Notes: generated by a model from the sequence alone, not told the origin. Shown: positions 42,485 through 55,200, counted from the stretch's first letter. The stretch: DNA of 60,000 bases from Strigamia acuminata (GCA_949358305.1 OX442320.1:3242259-3302258); one strand, 5' to 3'. A program made the numbers and translations.

Positions 42485-44316
42485 GTAATTTAAATGCAAA
42501 AACTTTAGTCTTTTCTTATTTTGGAACAATCATCAGTTCTTAATCCAAAACTCAAATAAACTTCAGGTTTAATTATGTTTACTATTTATTAAAAATTAAC
42601 TATTTACCGTATCTTAGAAAATCTCATTCCAATTCTTAAAGAAACAAAAACTGATTTAAAATTCATTTTTTTTTGCCCAAAAAAAAAAAGTCCAAAACCT
42701 GTGTGTAGCATCTAGGTTGGAACCACATTAAAATTTCATACTGAACATAGATCTTCTTCCCCACACAGACTCAATCTTTCTCTTTCTAGTTTAAAAATAT
42801 GGGCTTAATCAATCATTCCATTTAGTGGGAGAAAAGAAAAAAACTCAGAATGCTAAAAACATTTTAAAGAAGATGGAAAATAATTCTACAAAATTGTAAC
42901 ATTTATCAATAAATCAAAAACTCCTTCTAAAAAATTCATCGCCTTTTCCTAAACAGGATCTATAAAATATTAATAACCAATTTCTGCAATGGTGAAAGTT
43001 CCCACTGTGTGTGTGTATTTATTATTTTATTTATACTTCAATTTCATCATTGGTTCTTATTAGCTTTTCTTTGGTTTTTTCCCCCCTCAATCTTCTGCTA
43101 TAATTAAAACTCCAATAAAATAAAAATGTATTCAAACTTATTCATAGTTTTCATTCATAAATAATGACAACAGATGGCACTGCTTGCTAACATAAAATAC
43201 ACATTTGTTTTCTTTGCAAAATCAAGCATCATATAAGAAATAACGACAAATAAGCAAATCAACTTCAGAAAATCTGTCATACCATAAATGGAAAACCAGA
43301 ATCATCTAACAGCTTATCCAAGGACAGATTTATGGTCTGTGGGACTTTTTGGCAGGCCTTTACCTTAAATCTTTTTTTTTGGCCCCTGCAACCCACATGG
43401 TGCCCTTTTCCTGCCAGCTTTGCTGGAACTGCAAGAATCTTTAAACCTGCCCCTGAAACTTATTGCAGTTTTAATTGTGGGTTTTGCAGCAGAGACAATT
43501 TCCTTATAATTATCATCAGTTCTACTAAATGTTGTAAATGGTGGAATAAAAAAGTGTAAAATAGGTATTTGTGGTGACTTATATGGTTAAAAAAATATAT
43601 TGAAATTGTATTGCAATTTACAATATTTTGAAATGTATTGAATTTTGTGAAAATGCATTTTATAATACTCTTTTGCATACTATTGTGGTTTGAAAACAAT
43701 GATACATTTTTTGAATACCTTAAAAAATATATTCCCAATATTATTATTTGTCAAATTTTCCAAATGAATTGTTTCAATTGTATTATTAAACTCATTATGA
43801 ATAAATAAATATACTTAATTCCAAGACTAATTGAGCCAAGAATCTATCTTAATTGTTACAAAGTTGAGTTTTTAAATAATTTAAAATTTAAGAAGCCAAA
43901 CTTTGTTTAATCAAAGTATATCAAATTAATTAAATTAGTTTAATTAGTTTTAGTACCATCTGTTGCGGTGTACATGGTTCCTTGATATTTTATGGAGTTT
44001 ACTGCCCACTGTACAACTGCAAATGAGTAAGGTCCACAATCTTTATTGACCTGTCAGAGTTGCTGTCTTCATCTGCTATAAGAAAGATGGCATACTTGTT
44101 TATTTCCTGTTTACCTGGCCAACCGTTATTAAGGGGAAAATGTGGAAGCTGCATGATGCCATTTGTGATTGCATTCCTCCCAGAATGCAATCCTATCACT
44201 GTTAGCACAAACATGTAAATTTCTGGTGTTGTCAATACACGGGACTTACAAGGAGACCACAGGAGTGTGGAATCCACAATTGTTTAAATTTTTTTAAAAT
44301 AAAGTATCTCAAATTA
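42485..44316. other. Non-coding AT-rich stretch
   Basis: No gene recognised. Frames at 43332-43559 and 43999-44277 have no motif or exon borders. Confidence 0.45.
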
Positions 44317-44793
44317 TTTCAATTATTAAATGAGCGATTATTGTGATTAGTTGATTATTGCAATAATCGTAATCACTCAATTATTGAGGGCCCAACAAAA
44401 ATCTGATTATGTGATTATTGCTCCGATGGGCGGAATTGTTTAAACTGTAACCTAAATACGTTGCAATTGTTTAAAAAAAAAGTTCCTACAAATAATAATT
44501 GCAACTACCTAACTCGTTTCATGTGTTCAGTTTAACCTAAACTGAGCAGACTTTGTTATATTATGACCTTGTGTAGTTTAAACGGGTCTGGCGCCGCCAT
44601 GTTGTTTTCAGTAAAGAGAGCACTTATAATCGGCCGAAGTCAGCAGAAAATCATGATTTGGAGTGATTACTTGATTAGTTGCTTATTTGATGAAATGATT
44701 ATTCTCAGTTGAATCCAGTCACATGACACATCAAGTAATCGACTAATTAAAGTAATCAAAGTAATCAACTAATCACTCATTTAATGAAACCCT
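44317..44793. mobile_element. ~475-bp MITE, copy 2 (inverted relative to copy 1)
   Basis: Reverse-complement relative of 23091-23579. It shares gggcccaacaaaaatctgat, gatgggcggaatt, ggtctggcgccgccatgtt and the gattagttgatta subrepeats, and ends ctcatttaatgaaaccc. The left TIR is shortened or mutated (tttcaattattaaatgag). Confidence 0.75.
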
Positions 44794-45319
44794 TTATTAT
44801 GTATGCTTTAGAATGATTCTGATAACAATTTAGAAACCTAATATAGCATCATTTTTTGTCCTTAAGTACGTGGTGAGTTGAAATTTCCGGTTGAAGATGC
44901 AAGCTAAAATGCCAATAGTATGTTGTACTTAAGGCTCTAGGGAAGCAACCATCACACTGCAATCTGTTGAACCCCGGTCGATGACTGAGAGATTTGTCAG
45001 CGTAAGACGACATACCTTCCTCGATTGAAAGATAAGTGTAGGTGGGTAGTAAAAATTCCATTACTTTCCAAAACTCATCAAACAGTTTTAATTATTTTGC
45101 ACAAATTCACTTTGCTGTAATTACACTATTCTAAATTTTGCCGCCAAGGCTCGTTGGGTCAGTCGGCCTTCGATAGTGTTTTGAAATTAATTCCATCACA
45201 CGAAATATCTTTTTTTCTATACCGGTATATTACATTAATACAGTAATATGCTGTACACATTACATAATTAAATATTTGAATTACATTAACTACCATAATG
45301 TCCATTCCCAGGTAAAAAA
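44794..45319. other. Non-coding stretch
   Basis: No supported gene or bounded repeat. Confidence 0.5.
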
Positions 45320-45580
45320 AAATCTGCAGAATCCTGCAGAAAATTTGCAGAAAAAATTCTGCAGAAAATCTTTTTTCTCTGCAGCATTCTGCAGAAAAAT
45401 TGCCAGCCAAAAATATTCTGTAGAAAATCTTTTTTCTCTGCAGCATTCTGCAGAAAAATCGCCAGCCGAAAATATTCTGCAGAAAAGGTTAACATTTTTC
45501 TGCAGAATTCTGCAGAATGTGGTAATTTTTTCTGCAGAATAATTTTCTGCAGAGCATGCAGAATTCTGCAGAACGTTTTT
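45320..45580. repeat. Repeat cluster built on CTGCAGAA / TTCTGCAG
   Basis: More than a dozen PstI-type ctgcag sites in about 260 bp. A ~59-bp unit (attctgcagaaaatctttt through gccagccaaaaat) occurs twice in tandem from about 45355, flanked by shorter copies in both orientations. Strong self-pairing potential. Open frames through it are repeat artefacts. Confidence 0.8.
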
Positions 45581-46360
45581 CTCCTGGGTTTTCAGAAAGA
45601 TTCACCTTCCGTTCGCGCAGTTTGCCTAAAGATGTCTCTTTTTTGGCTGTGTGTAAGATCTCAACAGAGAAATAAAAAGTCAACCTTCCAAGTCTAAAGC
45701 TTAGTACTCATAAGCAGATTCCCAAGTAGGAAACCAGTCTGCCCACAGAAATTTTGCCTACAGAAAAAACTGGTACTCACAAATTTCATTCCAGTCTTGA
45801 AACGTCTGCGAAATATGTTCTGTGACATAAAAAATTAACTTTCTGGCATGTCAATGCAACGGAAAGCTGATCTTCGTTTCCAGGCACAGAAACCTCTGTG
45901 GCACAGAAAGTAGCAATTGGTCTTGACAATTTGTGATCGGTTGCAATTTTTTTTAACCGGTCTCAAATATGGCAGCAAGAAATAGTTCATTCATCAAATT
46001 AGTGCACTCGAGCACCTAAAATTTGCATTTTAGTAACCGGTCCCGCTAGCCCAACAGAAAAAAATAAAAACTGCCACTGAATCAACAAATATCAAATTAT
46101 TTCCAATTTTTCCTATTATTAATTTTTTTAATGAAGATATATTGGGTATTCATAATTTCCCTTTAAAATCAATAATAAAAAAAAATTCCAATTAATTTCT
46201 ATAATTTGCAGAGATAAATGAAAAATTTCCCTTAAAATTTGATTGAATCTCAACTTACCTGTTGTCGGAGGGTTTCAACCTGAGGAAAGAGAAGATACTT
46301 CTCATTTTGCTAGTTTTCGATCGATTTTAGGTAGGGTGATGGGTGAGAGGTCCTACGTGG
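45581..46360. other. Non-coding stretch
   Basis: No supported gene. Ends at the candidate promoter at 46362. Confidence 0.45.
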
Positions 46361-46361
46361 G

Positions 46362-46400
46362 TATATAGAGCCGTCGTCAGTCGGCGCATGAGCTCAGTGA
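46362..46400 (+). promoter_or_regulatory. Candidate core promoter
   Basis: TATATAG at 46362 with an initiator-like ctcagtg about 32 nt downstream. It sits 175 nt before the candidate signal-peptide exon. Prediction from sequence only. Confidence 0.35.
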
Positions 46401-46536
46401 GCTGCGGGTAGTTGGAGGACACTACAGCATTGGCTGCCATGAGATTGAGGTAGAGAGCTGAGTGGAGTGGCTAAAAAAACAAAGAAAAAAATCTATAACA
46501 AACAAACTAGTTTTCAAAGATCATCCAAGGATAAAG

Positions 46537-46603
46537 ATGAATTTGATTCATTGCTGGAAGCCATTTTTGCTGCATGTCATTCTGGCAACAATTCTTATTG
46601 CAG
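46537..46603 (+). CDS. Candidate first coding exon encoding a signal peptide (partial gene)
   Basis: An ATG in the context ataaagATGA opens 22 codons with a basic/aromatic start (MNLIHCWK), a hydrophobic core (PFLLHVILATILIA) and a phase-1 donor, gcag|gtaaga. A phase-1 splice right after a signal peptide is common in animal secreted and membrane proteins. The first ATGs in the presumed leader lie upstream, so the leader would carry short uORFs. The rest of the gene is not identified. The phase-compatible segment at 49155-49238 is a possible continuation. Confidence 0.4.
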
Positions 46604-47272
46604 GTAAGAAATGCAAGTTTATTTATTTATTTATTGATTTATTTTTTTTTATATGAAAATGAATGGTATTAAATTTACGATGTGTTTGTATATTTTTGAG
46701 TTTGTGGCAGAAGTTTGAGCTGTCATTTTGATTTTAGCTCAACATCTGCTTCATGTCAATGATTTAGATTTAATTAGTGTCAGGAAAAAGTAAATCAGAA
46801 ATTGGATTAACCAATTAATTATGTTTGAATGAACGATAAAATTGAATAAACAAGGAAATCGGTCACAAAAAGATGAGATAATCTTCGAAGTAATTGTAAA
46901 TGATTGAATGTGTGTCGTGTGTGGCATTGTTGCACTTTGAAAATAGTGAAATAAAAAATAAAAAAGGTTTGTAATATCGAGTTGAAATAATTTTGAAAAA
47001 AGATTTGGTGAAAGTCACCGAAAGGAAATTAAAGGTCATAGGAAGAGAAATGAAAGATTTCTCTAATCTCTTTAAAATAACCTTTTAAAAAAGTTACGTG
47101 ACATTTATTTTGGTAAAACTTAAGCAATGGTTAAGTATTAGTGGTTTTACATGATCAAATAGTGTTTTAACCATTTGAAAAAGGGAACCATTTTGTGCAA
47201 TGCATTCTGGGATTTCGTGTCATTGCTGACGTCATTTGTAAACACCGAGGTAAAAATATTGACTTACAATCT
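46604..47272. other. Presumed intron / non-coding stretch
   Basis: AT-rich, no exon recognised. Confidence 0.4.
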
Positions 47273-47418
47273 ACTTTGTTGCTAAAAACATCGATTTTGT
47301 AGCTAAAAACATCAATTTTGTGGCTAAAAACATCGATTTTGTAGCTAAAAACATCGATTTTGTATCTAAAAACATCGATTTTGTAGCTAGAAACATCGAT
47401 TTTGTAGATAAAAACATA
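47273..47418. repeat. 21-bp minisatellite
   Basis: About seven copies of a 21-bp unit like tagctaaaaacatcgattttg, with few substitutions. The minus-strand frame (repeats of YKIDVFS) is a product of the 3n period. Confidence 0.85.
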
Positions 47419-47715
47419 CATAGCACCACAGTGTAGTTAAAATATGCAAATCAACATCTCCTTCCTTACTATCACATGAAAATTTGCTGAAATCGCGAAT
47501 CAGTGCTTGAATTTAAGTGCTTGTTTGTCATCGATGACGCATAAATAATGCCACCTAGTGACACTATTTATAAACGTTTAAAAATCGTAATCGAATTTCT
47601 TGTTGTAACAAATAGTTATAAATGGCTTGCTTGGTTGGTTGGCCATAAAACACCACGTTAAAAAATTTTAATACAACAAACTTTTGTTATAATAAACCAA
47701 TTTCTCCTTTTTCTT

Positions 47716-47744
47716 TTGCGATTCGTTATAATGAGGCTCGACTG
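47716..47744 (-). mobile_element. pogo/mariner-like MITE terminus (opposite orientation)
   Basis: Read on the minus strand: CAGTCGAGCCTC, then attataacgaatcgc, next to a TA dinucleotide. It matches the kind of end at 34715. The partner TIR was not found. Confidence 0.4.
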
Positions 47745-47759
47745 TACCAAGATGGCTTT

Positions 47760-49154
47760 CCGAACCGCATTCACCCATATGGTTCAAAAATATATTTTAC
47801 AATATATTGCTTTTCAGTTAATGCATTCCAAAATGTGCAGCATTTCCCAGAATTATGTATTTTATTTGTACATTAAATAATGCATTTCATAATACAATTC
47901 AAAAAAAAAATTATTTTTAAATTTTAATTCGTATTAGACAATTAATAATTTTGGGGATGATTTTTTGATGCACTTACAGAATGTATTATAATTTCAAAAA
48001 CAACTGATATTTATAATTTTGATTGGATAATTTATCACTTAAAAATCTTCGTAATTTGCAATCAAGCATGTTTTAAAAAAAAAATAACTACAAGAAATAA
48101 AATAAAATTTGAGCAAATTATATTTCCAATTTTAAAGAAAAAAATAAAAATAAAAAAACCTTTAAAAAAAAAACAACCTTCAGCTTGAATGGAAATGCCC
48201 TAAACCAATTTAATTTTCTTTTTTCCTTCCTGCTTTCTAATTTTCATTTCTTTCTCTTAATTTCCTATATGCTGTGTGGAAACGAAACACATGTTCCAAA
48301 TTCACATTCTATTTTTCATCAAAACAAACAGATGGCTGAAAAATGAAACTTTGTCAATGAATCAAACAAGATCTGCATTAAATTACACTGGAAATCCAAT
48401 TGAAATTGTACATTTTCTAATAAAACAATACAAAAAAAAAATACAAAAATATATAAATAAATAAGCAATGCAAAATGCCAACTTTTGCTCAACATGTACT
48501 GCAGTACAAGTACGTACACACAAAAGAAACGATGATATAAAATGAAGAAGTTGAGCAACGTTCTATATTGGTCCGTGCGTCGATTTATCTTCATCTTCAC
48601 GTTCGGGATGCGCCAGGCCTTCAGGGATTAGGCGAACACGAGTTGGAGTTGAGAAGACTTTCAAGATGAGTGGGAAATGGACTACCACTCAAATTTGAGT
48701 TCTTTTCTTCCACAAAACTTTTTATTTCCTTTCATTCTATTTATTGTTTACCCGCACTCCATTATGTAACTTTTTAACCGTAATGGTGTTTGTTCGTACG
48801 AGTTTTAATCAAATTAATGAGAGACTGATTGTTTGTGGTGAATGCTTAGCGCAGACTGAATATGCTGTATTGCAAGAGGACTTATATACCAAGCGGGGGA
48901 GAAAAGGGGGTTTGGGTCATAAGACAAGACAGGATATTACAATTTCCGCCCCTGAACACCTATTCTAAATTTTCCTCGTCTTCTAAAGATGGCAAGCATT
49001 TCTTCATTCCAAGAGTTCGCATGTATCTGGCCAAGTTGAATTCTTGCAGATGCCGAGGAACTTAAACTGACAAAGAAAAGTACCTCAACAAGTTTCAGAT
49101 ATGTTGACCAAAGATCTCTTCTTTATTAACTGCAACCTCTTCTTGTGCATGCAG
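47760..49154. other. Non-coding stretch
   Basis: AT-rich to about 48530, then a short GC-richer patch (48540-48660) with a small open minus frame. No gene can be supported. Confidence 0.4.
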
Positions 49155-49238
49155 GATTGCAGATTGGTGACTTTGGTGCTAGAGCCAGCTGGAGATTTTG
49201 CAACATGTCGTCAGTGTTTTATTCTATAAATTACACAG
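49155..49238 (+). CDS. Candidate 84-nt phase 1-1 exon (unassigned)
   Basis: Follows an acceptor-like cttgtgcatgcag and ends at a donor-like acacag|gtgaaa. It is open in phase 1 and phase 1 at its end, so it would join in frame to the signal-peptide exon at 46537-46603. It encodes LQIGDFGARASWRFC and NMSSVFYSINYT, with two potential N-glycosylation sites (NMS, NYT). No family recognised. The open frame continues past the donor to 49396, so the exon could also be longer. Confidence 0.25.
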
Positions 49239-49396
49239 GTGAAAATACAAAGGCACTTAGCCGTGATTGGCTGTTACATAAAGACGTTTTGTCTGGACTA
49301 CACTGTATGAGTTATGTTTTAACTAAACTTGAAATTTTGGATCTAGAAATTGTACTTAAGAACAAAATTAATACTCCGTTGTTAAAAAGTAAATGA

Positions 49397-50367
49397 AAAG
49401 ATAGGCACTGAATCTTAATCCCAGATAAATCCCACACCTCCTTTATCTGACAGATTAAATTTGGGATGAACAAAGAGGTTATCATGGAACTAGTGATATT
49501 GACCTCACAGGGTAACCCATGGGTTGATTAAGGAGTGGTGATGATCATTACCAACAAAGATACTCTACATGAAAAGAGACCTTGACCTATTCACAATTAA
49601 TAACTACAACACTATTAATAAAAGATGATGCCTCATCTTAGCACAATAGTGTGTCCACACAAGCAATAACAGCAAGGAAGTGGTCAAGGGATGAGAACTG
49701 ATCATGTCACAGCGGCGGGTTCGCTTGACATCGGTTAACGCTAAGTTAATTACTTATGGTTGCTTCCTTACTTGCTTGCTACTTTACTTCATTACTTTCT
49801 GATTTCTCTCCTATAATACATCTTGTTCTTGCGTTACTTTCATTTCTTACTGTTAGTGTGAAAAGAACAGAGTCTGAACCAAGCTAAAAGTCGAGGCTGT
49901 TTAAAATGCCAAGAAGGGGTCTGATGGACCACATAAAACCTATTACTTACATGCCAAGTATTCCCAAATCGAGTCCTGTTCATCCCACATGTTGTCTATT
50001 CCATCATATTTGTGCCATGTCACTTGCTCTCATACTTTCATGATTTCCATCATGTCTGTTTCCCATCCCTGTGGAGAAATCCATTACCATTTTATGTGAG
50101 AATTGTTTACGTTTGAACTATGCAACTTCTAGTTCGGCAATATAAAAGTCCTAAAAACAAGTATTTCAAAGTTTTGCAACTGTCATTCCCAGTAGGTCAC
50201 TCATCCAAGTACTGACTAGGCCCAATGCTGCTCAACTTGTGTGTTCTGACGATAACAGGTGATCAACATGGTACGCCGGGTGAAATTTACACAAACAGTA
50301 AACAAGAATAGAAAAAGCAACCACGTCACTTACAACGTTAATTTAATTACCGTATTTTAACGGTTAA
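49397..50367. other. Non-coding stretch
   Basis: No open frame of note and no bounded repeat. Confidence 0.5.
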
Positions 50368-50466
50368 GAGTCGCCCTCAAATTGTAGCTGCGGCTGAGAC
50401 ACCAAGAATACCGTATTTTTACAAAAGTACGGTATTGATTCCGTGTTTAACCTCACGAACGATGAA
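50368..50466 (+). repeat. Dispersed ~100-bp repeat, copy 2
   Basis: Matches 2716-2815: tcgccctcaaattgtagc, ggctgagacaccaagaata, acaaaagtacggtattg. Confidence 0.7.
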
Positions 50467-51421
50467 CAGTTCGATTCCAATATCACACTTTATAATCTTA
50501 ATCTTAAAAATAACACATTAAACTTATATCAATCAAAGAATATTAATTATTAGATTAGATGCATAGACTCATGCATCACAGTACGCTTCATTCGTGATGT
50601 TCAGACTTTGTCTGTTACGTTAAACAAATGTAGCAAACGAAAAACCGAAATTGTAATTGCTGATAAAAATGGCAGTTTTGAATAAGAGCCGGGGCTTATA
50701 CGCGTAACAATATCCATTGTTTCACCATAATTTATTTTTTAGGTAGGTAGAGCTTGTTACTGAGTTTCTGCATTGTTGAGTTGAGCAACATAAATATATC
50801 TTTAAAAATATTGGCCGAAAAGATCGAAATTTGAAAAATCAAAAGCCGCCAACCGCAAGGATTGGTCTCATGAAAGTTATCTGTGTGCTTAATTGGCATA
50901 ACAAAGTTAAACTGATACTTGATTACTCTCATAAACGTTGGATTTAATAGACCAGTTTGTTCTACATTATGTGCTGCCAACAGGTGTCAGTTTAAAGATA
51001 AGGTGTATGTACATAGATAAATCTATTTACAAAAGAACTACAACATCAAAAGCACTTCACACAGGATTTGCTTTGAGTCATCAAATTTCCATACTATTTT
51101 TTCTCCACAGTCTACAAGACAGTTAATCCACTTACCAGTATGTTTTGTAATGTATTCTATGTCTTTATCTGCTGTCAGACAACAACGTTGCAACGTCTTT
51201 TAAACCACACTTTTTAGGGTTACTAAATTTATTGCAGTTAAACAAAGTTTATACAACTTTTGTTGGTTAAATTGCCATCTAAAACTTGTGCTTAGACCAG
51301 TTTAAACCAACCAAACCAGACTTTTGCCTAGTTCACACTTGAACTACTTTTGTGGAAGTTGCGACTTTGTCGCGTCCTACTTGGTATAGGTTTAAATAGC
51401 GCTAACGTGTAATACTTTACC
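50467..51421. other. Non-coding stretch left of the retrotransposon
   Basis: No gene seen. Short frames only. Confidence 0.5.
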
Positions 51422-52188
51422 TGTGATCAATTATGCAAATACCCAAATGAATACTAAATGTATGTAAATAAACAGGTAATTTATTCACCAGGCTTTATGC
51501 CTTTAAAATACACTCAGTAATAATTCTAGAGTCGACGTGGTCAGCGTCGAACAAAGGATTTCTCAAGATGGCGTCGTCGATTCCGCGTGGTCGGCGGAAC
51601 AAAGGCGGCGTCTCGAGTTGTCGTTAATTCGTCACGGATTCGTCTTCACGGACGCGGTGGAATGCTCTTTCGAGTCTTCCATCCGTGCCTGTTGTCTAGG
51701 TTTTGGTTTAGCGTCGCAGAGGCCTCGTCTAGGAACTTTGGGGTTCCCTACAAAGCACTCGGACACTTACTTCGGCGAATAATCGTCTGGGCGATTATTC
51801 TGGGTGATTTCACAAGGGCTATTCTCGTGCTTTCGCAGGAATAGCTCGCAAGTGACTTCGTGAGAGTTACAGTTTGCACTTTACTCAGCGATCCTCGATC
51901 AATCCTAACTTGTAGTTGAAGTTGGCCTGACGGTGAGGTAGTTGCTGTGTTCTTGGTGTCGTTTGTGTAAGTTCTGTCTTTAGGCGGGAAACACAGCCTT
52001 TTATGCAGTGGGGTGAAGGGCCGGCGATCAACCAATGGGGGCTGACCATCAGCCGCTTCCTCCCCCTCGGGGCACACACCTGCCATGGGGAGGTGGAGCC
52101 AACTCGGGGGGGAACGACTCTTTAATCATAGTGACTCATAGGACAAGTATCCGCCCTGGGGGGACACTTATCCAACTGGGTCACCACA
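51422..52188 (-). mobile_element. 3' LTR of the Ty3/gypsy element
   Basis: On the minus strand it starts TGTGGTGACCC, just after a purine tract (ggaggaggga), and ends ttgatcaca, giving TGTG...CACA ends and about 767 bp. It contains a TATA-like cataaaagg (plus 51998-52006) and AATAAA (plus 51480-51485) in the expected promoter and poly(A) places. The 5' edge could instead be the TGTCCCCCC at plus 52166. The second LTR needed to fix the borders is not in the window. Confidence 0.6.
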
Positions 52189-52235
52189 CGTCCCTCCTCC
52201 AGCTTCGATCTCGGATCGGAGCGATCTCAATTTTC

Positions 52236-55200
52236 TCATCGCTCTCCTCTGCGAAGAGCCGGCAGCACTCCTCTGCATGGGCGGAGGATCACGGGTGGCA
52301 CTGCCGGTGGCGGCGGTGGTAAATCCGGGGGCAGAGAGGTTGTCAGATCCGCAGGATTTTGTCGCTCGTTGATGAAGTACTGCGGGTGACTGCCGGCTGG
52401 CTCGCCAACCAACCCCGTACGCTCATGGATCCAAATCCGGGTAGACGCGGGGAATCGATCGGGGACGAGTCGGATCCTTCGCGACTCGGCGCTCGATCCG
52501 GGTTTCCTGTGGGCCCGTAGGATACGGCGATGGAAGACGGCGTCCATGGTGGATCGGGCTTCTCTGTTTAGCCATTTGAGGATTGATTCGCCGTGATCGT
52601 CGGAGTCAATGATGCGTTGTCGCGTGAACTCCGACATCTGAAGGAAGGGGTATTCCACTCCCAGCCTCAAATAAAGCTGCGCTGCTGGGGGCGGCGGAGG
52701 CGATGGTGGGAGCGGAATCTCCATTGGGCTCTCCAACGGTGGCGTAGCCGGCTCTGCAGAGAGAGCGGCCAGCCCTGCCGCTGGTGGTGAAGGAGAGGGC
52801 AGCGGAGGAGTTCGGGGTCCTCGCTTGGAACGCTTCGGAATCAATATGGGTCGATTCGCATGTCGCTTCTCCTTCGGGAATACCGGCTTTGGGGTCGGTA
52901 TGTATGGTTGGACCGCCGCCTCTGGGGGGGCGGTCTCGATGGCCTGTGGAAGGCTCGCCGCCGTTCCCGGTATCTCCGGAACCTCCCGAATTGTTCGCAA
53001 CAAGGAAGGGTGGACTCCGGGGTTCCGGTAGCGGAATGCTAACGAACGCATCTTTGAAAACTGTAGGCCTGGGTTTTCCGTATTTCTGGCCAGGTCGAAG
53101 CGCAGCGAGGCGGGCTCAGGAGTCCATCCGGCCCATACCTGGTACAACGCCCGAGGAAGGTGAACTCCCTCACGGTCGACGATTGTCCAGGCCGCCATAG
53201 CTTGCCGACTGTCCAAGAAGACGCCCAGGGATAGCAGCTGGGCCAGTACGTTCGTCACAGCCAAATTCAAACTGCTCCGATGGCAGGGGTGAGCGCGGTC
53301 CGGATTGTCACTGAATTGTTGTGACAACGTCCGCATCTGTTCGATCGCCCAGTTGATGTGGTGAGTTTGGGCGGCGTCGGCCTGTCGTATGGCCAACTCG
53401 GCAATCGCGGGGTTCTCGTATTCGGCCAGATATTCTTGTAGCTCGCTGAGTGGGGGATAGGCCGCTTCACGCCGGCATCGAGCGTCCATCTCTCGCTGGG
53501 CGTACCATTCGGCGTTGCGATAAGGTCGACACACTCGTGGCGTTGGGGGTGACGGTGGACGGCCCAGCCCGGGTAGATTATCGTATCTGACCCGCTTCGG
53601 AGCTGGATCCCCCACCGGAATCATCCGGGGAGGGGTCCAAGCGGTCACGGCTGGGTTTGTACCCTCGAGGAGTGGCGGCCATCGCGATTGCACTTGTGGG
53701 GGCACAAGCGCGGTGGGCACAGCCGGTGTTGAGCCCGACGGCCGGTTGGCCGCGTATCCTCGGAAGGCGTTCTTCAATGCTACGGCCAGATCCTGTTTTG
53801 TAACCGGCCCATCTTTGTCCGACTCATCTGGGGACATTTGCTCTTCCGTCAACTCTCCCAAATCAATCTCTGCTTGGCGCCTGGACGGTCCAGCCGTGGG
53901 TCCGAGACTCTGGGGTTCGGACCGTTTCGCGGCGGCCATCTCTCGCTCCTTCTCTAATCCCTTAGCTATCAGGGATTGTGCTCGCAACTTCTGACGTACT
54001 TTGCGCTTTCGATTCCTCCGGGTGCTGGCTGCGACGGATCTTCGTTGGGCCGTCCTCTGGGGGACGTCCGTCGGAGAATTCGGTCTCTGGTGTGATGAGA
54101 CGGTTCGTCGCGACGAGGACTGATCTGACGACTGTGTGGTAATCGCCATGAACAACGAGGATCTTTTCTTTCCTCGATCTTGGTGTGTCTCGGTCCTCGC
54201 AGCCCAGTGGGCGGAAGATTCGACTGTTCGCTCAGCCCGCGCGTCGTCTGGCGAGGCAGGCTCGAGCGTTACTACTCGGCGACACTCCGAGCGCACGACA
54301 ACTCGAGTTCGGGAACTGGAGCTGCTCGAGCGGCTGCGGTAGTCGCGGCTCGTTGACGGGCCGGCCTCTATTGGGGAGACGGCCTGTCTTCTTCGTGCGG
54401 GTCCGCGTGGGGCGGACTCCGCCGGACGCTTCGATCTTCTGTGATGGCGGCGACTTCCCAGGATACCAGCGTGGTATAACTGCCACATCTCAGACTGCGT
54501 GGCCGTAAAATTCGCCGGTGGTATCCATCTGGGTGTCAGATGATCTTCTTCGATGTCGCGAAGCCATCTACGGATTTCTTCGGGGGAGAAACCGTTTCTC
54601 TCGAGAACTCGGGTTACTCCGTGAGTCTCGGTGCGCTTTAAGCGTTTGATCTCGTCGTCCACTATTCTCTGGCGGGCTGCCAAGGTCGGGGCCTCGCTCC
54701 ACCTATGGGAGGTGTGCAGCTCGGCCACCGTGCCTGGGTAAGCCTCTTCCAGGTACCCGGAGTAAACGGGGCTCGGCGGATCCGCATCGGGTGGGATCCG
54801 CGGCCCCACTCGCTCCCTCATCTCCTTCGTCATGCACTCGACCAGCGTTTTTGATCGCTCGAATTTTTCCTCGAGGGTCCTGGAATACATCAATCGGATT
54901 TTCCAGGCGCTGGTCTCTGCAGGATAGGCCTGCCGCAGGTAAATCGGCAGGGCTCCGCGAAAGATGTTGTTGGCGGTTGACGCCGTCGGAGGCAGGGCGT
55001 CCCACGATTCTAGCGGGTCGACCTGAATAATTTTAGATCACAAGATTAATATAATAAATCCCAGTTAACGATGGGGATCAGAAATATGCTCAAGATCGAC
55101 GGTGGCAGCAACTCCTTTCTTTTGTTGCGGCCGTCGGTCTTATTTTCTTGTTTCGCAGTTCTGCGATGATCTCCGCCGTCGTAGCGCTGATCCAACACTA

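Noticed and set aside
48540-48665. Small minus-strand frame reading TPTRVRLIPEGLAHPE
   Set aside because: Looks exon-like in composition, but the acceptor is poor and no partner exon was found.
50613-50709. TGTTACG...CGTAACA segment resembling the solo LTR ends
   Set aside because: No target duplication and no clear internal match to the two solo LTRs.
52236-55022. Third ORF as Gag of a second, nested element
   Set aside because: It lies between pol and the LTR of the same strand, and there is no zinc knuckle and no LTR or primer site just upstream. Pol's own frame stays open past 60000, where gag is expected.
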